Assembly (NCBI GenBank): GCA_947366645.1
Contig: CANBAX010000051.1
Span: forward strand, 1 to 5,735
Origin: an uncultured Clostridia bacterium
GTDB lineage: Bacteria > Bacillota > Clostridia > Christensenellales > UBA1242
Length of the DNA: 5,735 nt
Reading direction: 5' to 3'
A program made the position numbers and the translations under genes. The notes below the pieces were generated by a model. The model was not told where the DNA came from and searched no databases. It was given only the letters and a program-made list of their open reading frames with translations. How positions within the stretch are numbered: the stretch's first letter is position 1; each line of letters begins with the position of its first letter. Of this stretch, positions 1 to 5,735 are shown one piece after another.

Positions 1-122
1 GGGCTTTTAGAGGTTCCTATATCGGCTTTAAGCGTATTATGAGATGTACACCAAGAAATAAGAGCTATGGATTTGACCCTGTGCCAATTAATATTAAAGG
101 AGACTGCCGATGGCTATTTTAA
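1..122 (+). CDS. yidD: YidD, membrane protein insertion efficiency factor (3' end only)
   Basis: Partial gene: the window opens inside it. The first complete codon is at position 3 and the stop is TAA at 120-122, giving 39 residues. The reading frame contains IGFKRIMRCTPRN followed by YGFDPVPINIKGD and ends in CRWLF. This matches the C-terminal part of YidD, where a conserved Arg-Cys is followed by a G-[YF]-D-P-V-P motif; the NIKGD-x-[KR]-W tail is the form I associate with clostridial members. YidD is a small membrane-associated protein thought to assist YidC-dependent insertion, and it sits in the usual place directly before yidC. Its last 13 bases overlap the yidC start in another frame, and the yidC ribosome site lies inside it, so the two are probably translationally coupled. 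The assignment rests on a short fragment but motif and context agree. Confidence 0.88.
   Translation, partial: AFRGSYIGFKRIMRCTPRNKSYGFDPVPINIKGDCRWLF
96..103 (+). promoter_or_regulatory. Ribosome binding site of yidC, inside yidD
   Basis: AAAGGAGA at 96-103 ends 6 bases before the ATG at 110. It is a strong Shine-Dalgarno sequence and fixes the yidC start although that start lies within the end of yidD. Confidence 0.85.
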
Positions 123-1405
123 GCACTCTTCTTGCGGTGAGTGAACCGACAGGAATGTGGGAAACTATAATAAAAGCTTTTGAAGGCTTTACAAACAACT
201 ATATACTTGCGATAATTCTTTTAACAGTGCTTATTAGAATTGTTTGGGCACCTATTGATACCCTAAACAAGAAAATGACTTTTAAGATGACTGCAAATCA
301 AGCAAAGATGCAACCTGAGCTTGAAAAAATAAAAGCCAAGTACGCCAATAACCCACAGCAATTACAACAAAAACAAAACGAACTATATAAAAAATACAAT
401 ACCAATTCAGCTGGTAGTTGTGTTTTTATGCTTGTATTCTTTGGACTGAATATGGCGATATTCTTCACGCTATTTTCAGGTTTAAACACTATGGCCGCAT
501 TCAAGACAAGCGGAAGTTACGAAGCACTTAAATATGACTATGCAAATTGTTTACAAATTACAGACGCATACCTATCTAACGGCGGTAGCAATGAGATTTT
601 TAAAGATTTCAGTAATCTTACTTTTGAGGTCACCAATAATGAAGGCGAAAGATATATTTCTTTAAAGCAAGGCGGCGATGTTCTTTATACCGAGGAATAT
701 AAAACATCATTCGCAAGTGGCGAGGGAGAAACGCTGGTAACAACAAATGCCTATTTAAACGGGCTTATTGTAAAATACATAAACCCAGAAACGCCGGTGG
801 TACTTATTGAAGAAGTAAAAGATGAAGAAGGAAACATCACAACCGCAGGGCTTACCCTTTCTACGGCCATTCAAAGTGTTGCTATGAAAGCGGTTGAAGT
901 TAAGTATGAAAAGTCACAAGACAAATTCTTATGGATACAGAATGTTTGGATAGCCGACTCCCCTCTTCAAAGTTCGATTTTTGATTACAACACCTTTGTT
1001 TCAAAGGTTGGCAAGAATAATATAGAAGAAGGCGAAGAAACTATTTATAATAGTTTCATGAAGGACTTAAAATTATCAAAGGGCAGAGTAAACGGCTATT
1101 TTATATTACCTATTATCTGTATACTTGCAACCTTCCTTACCATGTTTTTAACAACAAGGAAGAAAAAGGGCGACACCACACCTGCACCAGCGGGCGGAAA
1201 AGTGACAAAAATTTTGATGCCTATTATATTTGGTGTATTTGCATTATTCTACAACAGTGTGTTCGCAATTTACATGGCGGTAAGCCAGATTATAAGCGGG
1301 CTACTAATTCCACTTCAAAATCTTATTCTTGACAAATGGAACAAGCATGATGAAAAGAAAAAGAAAGACAAAGTTGAAGTTGTGGATTACAGTAGAAAAT
1401 TTTAA
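110..1405 (+). CDS. yidC: YidC/Oxa1-family membrane protein insertase with an enlarged extracellular loop
   Basis: 431 residues. YidC inserts and folds membrane proteins, alone or with the Sec translocon. Visible parts in order: N-terminal tail without an obvious lipobox; TM1 about 31-49 with the groove arginine Arg43 (LLTVLIRIVWAPI); cytosolic helical hairpin about 55-100 (KMQPELEKIKAKY, QKQNELYKKY); TM2 about 104-123; a long outside region 124-328; TM3 about 329-348; a basic cytosolic loop; TM4 about 367-382; TM5 about 385-407; and a Lys-rich cytosolic tail. The family motif FLWI...ADSP at 273-285, normally soon after TM2, is displaced by roughly 140 residues, so residues about 131-270 are an insertion. 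Clostridial YidC proteins are often little more than 200 residues, so this one is long. The start at 110 is supported by its ribosome site. The Gram-negative P1 domain lies between TM1 and TM2, so this insert is at a different position. Family assignment is secure; the role of the insert is unknown. Confidence 0.95.
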   Translation: MAILSTLLAVSEPTGMWETIIKAFEGFTNNYILAIILLTVLIRIVWAPIDTLNKKMTFKMTANQAKMQPELEKIKAKYANNPQQLQQKQNELYKKYNTNSAGSCVFMLVFFGLNMAIFFTLFSGLNTMAAFKTSGSYEALKYDYANCLQITDAYLSNGGSNEIFKDFSNLTFEVTNNEGERYISLKQGGDVLYTEEYKTSFASGEGETLVTTNAYLNGLIVKYINPETPVVLIEEVKDEEGNITTAGLTLSTAIQSVAMKAVEVKYEKSQDKFLWIQNVWIADSPLQSSIFDYNTFVSKVGKNNIEEGEETIYNSFMKDLKLSKGRVNGYFILPIICILATFLTMFLTTRKKKGDTTPAPAGGKVTKILMPIIFGVFALFYNSVFAIYMAVSQIISGLLIPLQNLILDKWNKHDEKKKKDKVEVVDYSRKF

Positions 1406-1407
1406 TT

Positions 1408-1413
1408 AGGAGG
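1408..1413 (+). promoter_or_regulatory. Ribosome binding site of jag
   Basis: AGGAGG at 1408-1413 begins 2 bases after the yidC stop and ends 7 bases before the ATG at 1421. It is a full-strength Shine-Dalgarno site that supports this start and a shared yidC-jag transcript. Confidence 0.88.
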
Positions 1414-1420
1414 GAGAAAA

Positions 1421-2206
1421 ATGTTATCTGCGGAAGGAACAGGAAAAACTATAGAAAAAGCCATCGAGAGTGCTTTACTTGAACTTAAAGCACCACGTGA
1501 AGATGTTGATATTAAAATATTAAATGAAGGCGGACTTTTTAAGAAAGCCAAAGTTATTGTTACTATTTCTGAGGACGCTAAGGAAAAGTATGCTAAGCGT
1601 GAGAAGGCAAGAAGAGAAGAAAAGGCGGAGGTTAAGGAAGAGGCAGTAAAGGCCGTGGAAGAGCCAAAACCTATCAAAAAGGAAAAGGTTTTAAATGAGA
1701 ACAAGGAAAATGTGAAAGAAGAAGTCCAAGAAAAACCAAAATCAAAAAAAGAAGAGAAGGTGGTTGACCCTATTACTTTCCTTGAAGGACTTTTTAATAC
1801 TCTTGGAAAAGAGGTGGAAATTTCAACTATTGAAGATGAAAAGTTTATCACTTATTCGGTGACTGGCGAAGACCTTGGAGAGGCGATAGGAAGACGCGGA
1901 GAAACCTTTTACGCAATTTCAAATCTTTTGACTGCTGTAACTGGAAGAGGAGAGAAGAAAGTTCTTCTTGATATTGCGGGGTACAGAGAAAAGAGAGCGG
2001 AAAGCCTTACTCAAACAGCTAAGAGAATGGCAAATAAGGTGGCAAAGAGTGGCAGATATATGAAACTTGAGCCTATGAACCCAAGTGAGAGAAGAATTAT
2101 TCACACCGCACTTCAAGACGACGAAAGGGTTACAACCCTTAGTAAAGGCACAGAGCCTCGCAGATATGTAATAATTTTCCCAAAAGAATATAATGACAAG
2201 CGTTAA
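1421..2206 (+). CDS. jag: Jag/KhpB, KH-R3H RNA-binding protein (SpoIIIJ-associated)
   Basis: 261 residues with the three-part build of the Jag (KhpB, EloR) family. Residues about 1-50 are a Jag-N domain (GKTIEKAIESALLEL, then the short basic turn GGLFKKAKV). Residues about 51-113 are a highly charged Lys/Glu linker, probably helical or disordered. A KH domain covers about 114-186 with its GxxG loop as GRRG at 157-160. An R3H domain covers about 192-256, with the R-x3-H signature at Arg224/His228 in PSERRIIHTAL, followed by the conserved SKGTEPRRYVIIFPK. In related bacteria KhpB pairs with KhpA to bind RNA and affects cell elongation; a KhpA gene is not in this window. The gene follows yidC by 15 bases, the classic pairing, and is followed directly by a terminator. 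It is cytoplasmic with no membrane segment, and intact. Confidence 0.95.
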   Translation: MLSAEGTGKTIEKAIESALLELKAPREDVDIKILNEGGLFKKAKVIVTISEDAKEKYAKREKARREEKAEVKEEAVKAVEEPKPIKKEKVLNENKENVKEEVQEKPKSKKEEKVVDPITFLEGLFNTLGKEVEISTIEDEKFITYSVTGEDLGEAIGRRGETFYAISNLLTAVTGRGEKKVLLDIAGYREKRAESLTQTAKRMANKVAKSGRYMKLEPMNPSERRIIHTALQDDERVTTLSKGTEPRRYVIIFPKEYNDKR

Positions 2207-2208
2207 AT

Positions 2209-2236
2209 AAAGCCCTAGCGATGCTAGGACTTTTTT
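2209..2236 (+). terminator. Rho-independent terminator after jag
   Basis: Starting 3 bases after the jag stop, CCTAGC (2214-2219) pairs with GCTAGG (2223-2228) around a GAT loop. After one C-A mismatch (2213/2229) the stem continues with AAAG (2209-2212) against CTTT (2230-2233). Six T follow at 2231-2236. This separates the yidC-jag unit from mnmE. Confidence 0.88.
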
Positions 2237-2253
2237 ATTCATAATAACTCGGC

Positions 2254-2282
2254 TTGATTTTTTTAAGTTTTTTTGTTAAAAT
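2254..2282 (+). promoter_or_regulatory. Candidate promoter of mnmE-mnmG
   Basis: TTGATT at 2254-2259 (4 of 6 to the -35 consensus) is followed after exactly 17 bases by TAAAAT at 2277-2282 (5 of 6 to the -10 consensus). A TG at 2274-2275 gives an extended -10 (TGT-TAAAAT). It lies right after the jag terminator, where a new promoter is expected. The predicted start of transcription, about 7 bases beyond the -10 box, is 2289-2290, on the mnmE ATG itself. The surrounding sequence is T-rich, so chance matches are possible. Confidence 0.6.
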
Positions 2283-2289
2283 AATTATC

Positions 2290-3630
2290 ATGAAAGAAAA
2301 GACTATCGTTGCAATATCTACGCCGTTAGGGAAAGGCGCAATATCAATAGTAAGAATGAGCGGAGGCGAAAGTTTAAATATTGCCAAGAAGCTTTTTTAT
2401 TCTTCAAAACTAGATTACTTGAATATTACTCCCCGCTTTCTATATCTAGGTGATTTTAACCTAGGCGGCGGAATGGTGGAAAAATGTATGCTAGTATATT
2501 TTAAAGCACCTTTTTCTTATACTAGTGAGGACATAGTTGAATTTCAGGTGCATGGCGGAAATGTGCTGACGCAAAAGATACTCGAAAAACTTATTGAAAG
2601 TGGGGCAACTCTTGCCGAGGCAGGAGAGTTTTCAAAACGCGCCTTTGAAAATGGAAAAATATCGCTTGATGAGGCGGAAAGCATTATCGGCGAAATAAAT
2701 GCAGAGAGCGAAAGTGAACTTTCGGCCACATTATCTGTTGCCGGTGGGAAATTAAAAGAAAAGGTTTTGTCCTTACAAAGTGAACTTACTGAACAGTTGG
2801 CTGAAATTGAGGCGACACTTGATTACCCAGAAGAGGACTTTGAAGAGGCTGTAAAAAGTAAAATTTTTCAAACCATAGAAAGCGTGAAAACTTCTTTACT
2901 TGAAATTACCATGCAAAGCAAGAATGCCCGATATCTTAGAAATGGAATCAATATTGCGCTTATCGGCTCACCTAACGCAGGTAAGTCTAGTCTACTTAAT
3001 GCTATGGTGGGAAGTGAGAGAGCAATAGTGACAGATATAGCTGGCACCACCCGAGATACAATTAAAGAAACCATTTCTTATAAAGGAATAAACTTCAATT
3101 TCTTTGATACGGCTGGAATACGCGATACCGAAGACAGGATAGAAAAAATAGGTGTGGATAAAAGCAAGGAACATCTTTTTTCAAGCGATATAGTACTACA
3201 TATAATTGACGGAAGCGAAAGGTTAACTAGTGACGATAAAGAAATATTAAACCTTGTGAAAGGACATAACCACATAATTGTAGTTAACAAAATAGACAAA
3301 AAGAGGGTACTAGAAAAGTTTTCAGATGAAGTGGAGGTGTCCGCACTTACAAAAACTAATGTTGGCAGACTTTTAGATAAGATATATTGTAAGGTTATTA
3401 CAGAAGAAATTGATTTTAATAAACTTGTGGTATCGAACGAAAGGCAATTAGCTTACTTAAATGAGGGGTTGAAAAAAACAGAAGTTATTTTAAATAGGGC
3501 AAATGAAAGTATGGACGTAGTGGCCATGCTTATAAAAGATTTGTGGCAGACATTAGGAAAAATCACAGGACAATGTGAAAACGAGGAAATCATAGATTTG
3601 ATTTTTTCAAAATTCTGCTTGGGGAAATAG
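2290..3630 (+). CDS. mnmE: MnmE, tRNA U34 modification GTPase
   Basis: 446 residues from the ATG at 2290, close to the family's usual 450-460. With MnmG it installs the 5-carboxymethylaminomethyl group on wobble U34 of several tRNAs, using a folate one-carbon unit and GTP hydrolysis. The N-terminal folate-binding domain is about 1-117 (TIVAISTPLGKGAISIVRMSG; VEFQVHGG; AEAGEFSKRAF). A helical domain surrounds a G domain at about 218-375: P-loop GSPNAGKS 226-233 with the potassium-coordinating Asn229, GTTRD 252-256, DTAGIRDTEDRIEKIGV from 273, NKID 333-336 and SAL 351-353. The C-terminus is FCLGK with the conserved Cys443. An in-frame TTG at 2254 would add 12 hydrophobic residues (MIFLSFFVKIII), but 2290 matches the family N-terminus and the TTG lies on the candidate -35 box. 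No Shine-Dalgarno sequence precedes either start. mnmG follows after 2 bases. Confidence 0.96.
   Translation: MKEKTIVAISTPLGKGAISIVRMSGGESLNIAKKLFYSSKLDYLNITPRFLYLGDFNLGGGMVEKCMLVYFKAPFSYTSEDIVEFQVHGGNVLTQKILEKLIESGATLAEAGEFSKRAFENGKISLDEAESIIGEINAESESELSATLSVAGGKLKEKVLSLQSELTEQLAEIEATLDYPEEDFEEAVKSKIFQTIESVKTSLLEITMQSKNARYLRNGINIALIGSPNAGKSSLLNAMVGSERAIVTDIAGTTRDTIKETISYKGINFNFFDTAGIRDTEDRIEKIGVDKSKEHLFSSDIVLHIIDGSERLTSDDKEILNLVKGHNHIIVVNKIDKKRVLEKFSDEVEVSALTKTNVGRLLDKIYCKVITEEIDFNKLVVSNERQLAYLNEGLKKTEVILNRANESMDVVAMLIKDLWQTLGKITGQCENEEIIDLIFSKFCLGK
3621..3625 (+). promoter_or_regulatory. Weak ribosome site of mnmG inside the mnmE end
   Basis: GGGGA at 3621-3625 lies within the last codons of mnmE and ends 7 bases before the mnmG ATG at 3633. 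The match to the anti-Shine-Dalgarno is partial. With stop and start only 2 bases apart, coupling to mnmE translation is likely. Confidence 0.55.
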
Positions 3631-3632
3631 AT

Positions 3633-5486
3633 ATGAAAGATTTTGATGCGATAGTTATCGGTGCGGGGCATGCTGGTTGTGAGGCAGCCCTTGCACTTGC
3701 AAGAATGGGAAATAAAACGCTGCTTCTAACACTAAGTTTGGACGCAGTGGCTTTTTTGGCGTGTAATCCTTCTATCGGTGGCACTGCAAAGGGACAACTT
3801 GTAGCCGAGGTGGACGCACTAGGCGGCGAAATGGGTGTCAATATTGACAAAACTTCAATTCAACTGAGAATGCTAAATCGTGGGAAGGGACCAGCGGTGC
3901 AAAGTCTACGCGCACAGGCTGACAAAATAGCGTATCATAACGAAATGAAAAAGACGCTGGAAAACACTCCTAACCTATATTTAAGGCAGGGAGAGGCGGT
4001 GGACATTGTCGATGAAGGACAATATAAATTTGTTAAAACTGCGGTTGGAATAGAGTATAAGGCTAAAGCTGTGGTGCTTGCCACCGGCGTTTACCTTGAT
4101 AGTCGTATTATTATAGGCGAGTATACAAAAGATGTGGGACCAAACGGGTTTATGAATGCAAAACTGCTTTCTTCAAGCCTAGAAAGATTAGGAATAAAAC
4201 TCCTTCGTTTTAAAACCGGCACTCCTGCCCGCGTAAACAGCCGTAGCATAGATTTTTCTAAACTGGAAATCCAGTATGGAGAGAAAAATATTCAGTCTTT
4301 TTCGTTTATGAGCAAGACCAAGCCTCAAAACAAAGCGGTATGTTATCTGACCTATACTAATGAAAGCACACATGAGATAATAAAAGCCAACCTTGACAAA
4401 GCACCGGTATATTCTGGACTTATCAAAGGTGTTGGGCCAAGATACTGCCCTTCTATTGAAACCAAAATTGTGCGTTTTGCTGACAAAGAGCGTCATCAGT
4501 TATTTTTAGAACCTGAATCACTTTCCACAAATGAAATTTACATACAAGGCTTTTCTACTTCAATGCCTACACAAATACAAGAAGAAATGATACATTCCCT
4601 TAAAGGACTAGAAAATGCGGAAATAATGCGGGATAGTTACGCCATAGAGTATGACTGCATTGACCCTAAGCAACTTGTCCCTACACTTGAACTTAAAAAT
4701 CACAAAGGGTTATACTTCGCAGGTCAAATTAATGGTACAAGTGGATATGAAGAGGCGGCGGCACAAGGACTTATCGCCGGAATAAATGCGAGCCTGTTTT
4801 TACAAGGAAGTGACCAACTTATTTTAAAGCGTAGTGATGGATATATTGGCGTATTAATAGATGATATTGTTACTAAAGGAACTCTTGAACCATATCGTAT
4901 GATGACAAGCAGAGCGGAGTATCGTCTTTTATTAAGACAGGACAATGCTGATTTAAGGCTGACAGAAATTGGAAGAAAAGTAGGGCTTGTTACAGATGAA
5001 AGATATCAAATTTTTCTTGAAAAGAAGACAAAAATAGAAGAGGCATTAAAGCTTTTACAAACTAAAGTTAAAATTGACGAAGAAATAGCTTCTTTATTTG
5101 TTGAGAATGGAGAATCTGTACCTAAGGAAAGTATGACAGTTAAGGAAATGTTAAAGAGGAGTAATTTAGATATATTTAAGGTAAATGAAAAAATACAAAT
5201 CTTTAATAATTTTGAATATGAAATATTAAACGAGGTTAACATAATTGTCAAATACGAAGGTTATTTAAAGCAACAAGATGAAGAAATTACAAAATTTAAG
5301 AAGAATGAGGCGGTTCTAATACCAAGTGATTTTGATTATTTTAAATATCACGGTCTAAGACTTGAGGCGGCGGAGAAATTGAATGAAATAAGACCGCTAA
5401 ATTTAGGACAGGCGTCAAGAATTTCCGGTGTTTCCCCTTCTGACATTGCTGTACTATCAGTGCTTATTAAAAAAGATAAAGGTTAA
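3633..5486 (+). CDS. mnmG: MnmG (GidA), FAD-dependent tRNA U34 modification enzyme
   Basis: 617 residues, about the usual 620-630. MnmG is the FAD/NADH-using partner of MnmE in forming 5-carboxymethylaminomethyl-uridine at tRNA position 34; it acts in the cytoplasm as a heterotetramer. Seen in order: dinucleotide-binding GAGHAG at 10-15; CNPSIGGTAKGQL from 44; RGKGPAVQSLRAQADK around 83-98; the family signature GVGPRYCPSIE at 266-276; FAGQINGTSGYEEAAAQG from 362; EPYRMMTSRAEYRLLLRQDNADLRLT around 419-444; and the C-terminal tRNA/MnmE-binding helical domain ending in ISGVSPSDIAVLSVLIKK. Cys44 and Cys272 correspond to the two cysteines reported as important in the E. coli enzyme (Cys47, Cys277; from memory). 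The start at 3633 gives the standard N-terminus directly before the FAD fold. The stop codon falls in the loop of the terminator hairpin. The gene is intact. Confidence 0.97.
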   Translation: MKDFDAIVIGAGHAGCEAALALARMGNKTLLLTLSLDAVAFLACNPSIGGTAKGQLVAEVDALGGEMGVNIDKTSIQLRMLNRGKGPAVQSLRAQADKIAYHNEMKKTLENTPNLYLRQGEAVDIVDEGQYKFVKTAVGIEYKAKAVVLATGVYLDSRIIIGEYTKDVGPNGFMNAKLLSSSLERLGIKLLRFKTGTPARVNSRSIDFSKLEIQYGEKNIQSFSFMSKTKPQNKAVCYLTYTNESTHEIIKANLDKAPVYSGLIKGVGPRYCPSIETKIVRFADKERHQLFLEPESLSTNEIYIQGFSTSMPTQIQEEMIHSLKGLENAEIMRDSYAIEYDCIDPKQLVPTLELKNHKGLYFAGQINGTSGYEEAAAQGLIAGINASLFLQGSDQLILKRSDGYIGVLIDDIVTKGTLEPYRMMTSRAEYRLLLRQDNADLRLTEIGRKVGLVTDERYQIFLEKKTKIEEALKLLQTKVKIDEEIASLFVENGESVPKESMTVKEMLKRSNLDIFKVNEKIQIFNNFEYEILNEVNIIVKYEGYLKQQDEEITKFKKNEAVLIPSDFDYFKYHGLRLEAAEKLNEIRPLNLGQASRISGVSPSDIAVLSVLIKKDKG

Positions 5487-5500
5487 TCTTTATCTTTTTT
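5469..5500 (+). terminator. Terminator overlapping the mnmG end, symmetrical and probably bidirectional
   Basis: AAAAAAGATAAAG (5469-5481) and CTTTATCTTTTTT (5488-5500) form a perfect 13-bp stem around a 6-base loop. The mnmG stop codon (5484-5486) is in the loop. The right arm ends in six T and the left arm starts with six A, so either strand would make a hairpin ending in U. The stem is AT-rich and so thermodynamically modest. Confidence 0.75.
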
Positions 5501-5636
5501 CTTATTGCTACGCCTTAATATCACTTCTTTTGAAAAATGCACAAGCCCTTTATCTATAAGATAGCAAATGTGCCTTTCCCAAACTCTTAGTGGGTCTTCT
5601 GACGGTCGCTTTGGTTTTTTTCCAAATTACCAACAA
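5483..5636 (-). pseudogene. Small minus-strand coding-like remnant, possibly frameshifted
   Basis: On the minus strand a frame is open from 5626 to the TAA at 5485-5483 and reads like a real protein: KRPSEDPLRVWERH, then ICYLIDKGLVHFSKEVILRR, then a Lys/Asp tail. I do not recognise the family. There is no ATG, GTG or TTG in this frame before Val29, and a stop (5629-5627) sits immediately upstream. A TTG TTG GTA ATT TGG stretch at 5636-5622 in another frame would join this frame if the run of seven A (5621-5615) were six, giving about 50 residues beginning LLVIWKKPKRPSEDP. No ribosome site precedes the TTG. The frame ends tail-to-tail with mnmG, overlapping its stop and sharing the hairpin. 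It could be a decayed gene end, a small gene with a homopolymer sequencing error or slippage site, or chance. Confidence 0.35.
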
Positions 5637-5662
5637 ATATACTTTTTGTAGTATATAAAAAA

Positions 5663-5691
5663 ATTTAATATATAAAATGTATATAAGTCAA
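5663..5691 (-). promoter_or_regulatory. Possible minus-strand promoter in the AT-rich tail
   Basis: Read on the minus strand, TTGACT (5691-5686, 5 of 6 to the -35 consensus) is followed after 17 bases by TTAAAT (5668-5663, 4 of 6 to the -10). It points toward the small minus-strand frame ending at 5483, with a predicted start near 5656. In sequence this AT-rich such matches arise easily. Confidence 0.3.
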
Positions 5692-5714
5692 GCAAAAATA
5701 TAAAAAATGTATAT
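5674..5714. repeat. 11-base direct repeat in an extremely AT-rich spacer
   Basis: AAAATGTATAT occurs at 5674-5684 and again at 5704-5714, exactly 30 bases apart (about three helical turns). The repeats flank the candidate minus-strand -35 box at 5686-5691. This could be a pair of regulator sites or simply low-complexity sequence: 5641-5735 contains only 10 G or C in 95 bases. Confidence 0.4.
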
Positions 5715-5735
5715 TATTTAAAAATAAATTATCAT

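Noticed and set aside
1571..1750. Purine-rich repeats in the jag linker as a tandem repeat array
   Set aside because: The AAG/GAA-rich sequence reflects the charged Lys/Glu linker; no regular repeat unit is visible.
1402..1851. 149-residue open frame on the minus strand opposite jag
   Set aside because: It lies antisense to the Lys/Glu-rich linker of jag; its Ser/Phe-rich composition is what the complement of A/G-rich Lys and Glu codons yields. No ribosome site or family motif.
1919..2242. 107-residue minus-strand open frame across the jag end
   Set aside because: It is antisense to the conserved KH-R3H region and runs through the terminator hairpin; no supporting start signal.
2237..2289. 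Riboswitch or structured leader before mnmE
   Set aside because: The spacer is only about 50 T-rich bases, with no stem beyond the jag terminator, and is accounted for by a promoter.
4188..4496. 102-residue minus-strand open frame within mnmG
   Set aside because: It is fully antisense to conserved MnmG sequence and shows no recognisable motif or start signal.
5501..5735. tRNA, CRISPR array or insertion-sequence end in the 3' spacer
   Set aside because: No cloverleaf, no regularly spaced repeats with unique spacers, and no terminal inverted repeats with target duplication could be found; only one 11-base repeat pair is present.

Overview
The window is an AT-rich bacterial chromosome segment carrying the conserved oriC-proximal block yidD - yidC - jag(khpB) - mnmE - mnmG, all on the + strand. 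The gene order, the 5-TM YidC without the large P1 domain of Gram-negatives, the adjacent Jag protein and the AGGAGG-type ribosome sites point to a Bacillota member, most likely an uncultured clostridial lineage. That taxonomic placement is inference; no rRNA or other direct marker is present.

Layout: the 3' end of yidD (1-122) overlaps the start of yidC (110-1405). jag follows after 15 bases (1421-2206). A hairpin terminator (2209-2236) closes this membrane-insertion/RNA-binding unit. A separate promoter (about 2254-2282) then appears to drive mnmE (true start probably 2290, end 3630) and mnmG (3633-5486), which are 2 bases apart. A 13-bp perfect hairpin terminator (5469-5500) overlaps the end of mnmG. 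The remaining 235 bases hold a minus-strand coding-like remnant (about 5483-5636) and an extremely AT-rich tail (5641-5735, 10 G/C in 95 bases) with an 11-base direct repeat.

Functionally there are two modules. YidD and YidC serve insertion and folding of membrane proteins; Jag/KhpB is an RNA-binding KH-R3H protein habitually encoded next to YidC. MnmE and MnmG form the complex that modifies the wobble uridine U34 of a set of tRNAs (5-carboxymethylaminomethyl modification). All four complete genes are intact and carry their family key residues.

I see no undescribed multi-gene system. The observations most worth following are: an mnmE promoter placed so close to the ATG that the mRNA would be leaderless; a roughly 140-residue extra extracellular domain in YidC; and a broken-looking small minus-strand reading frame after mnmG with a run of seven A at the likely frame break.
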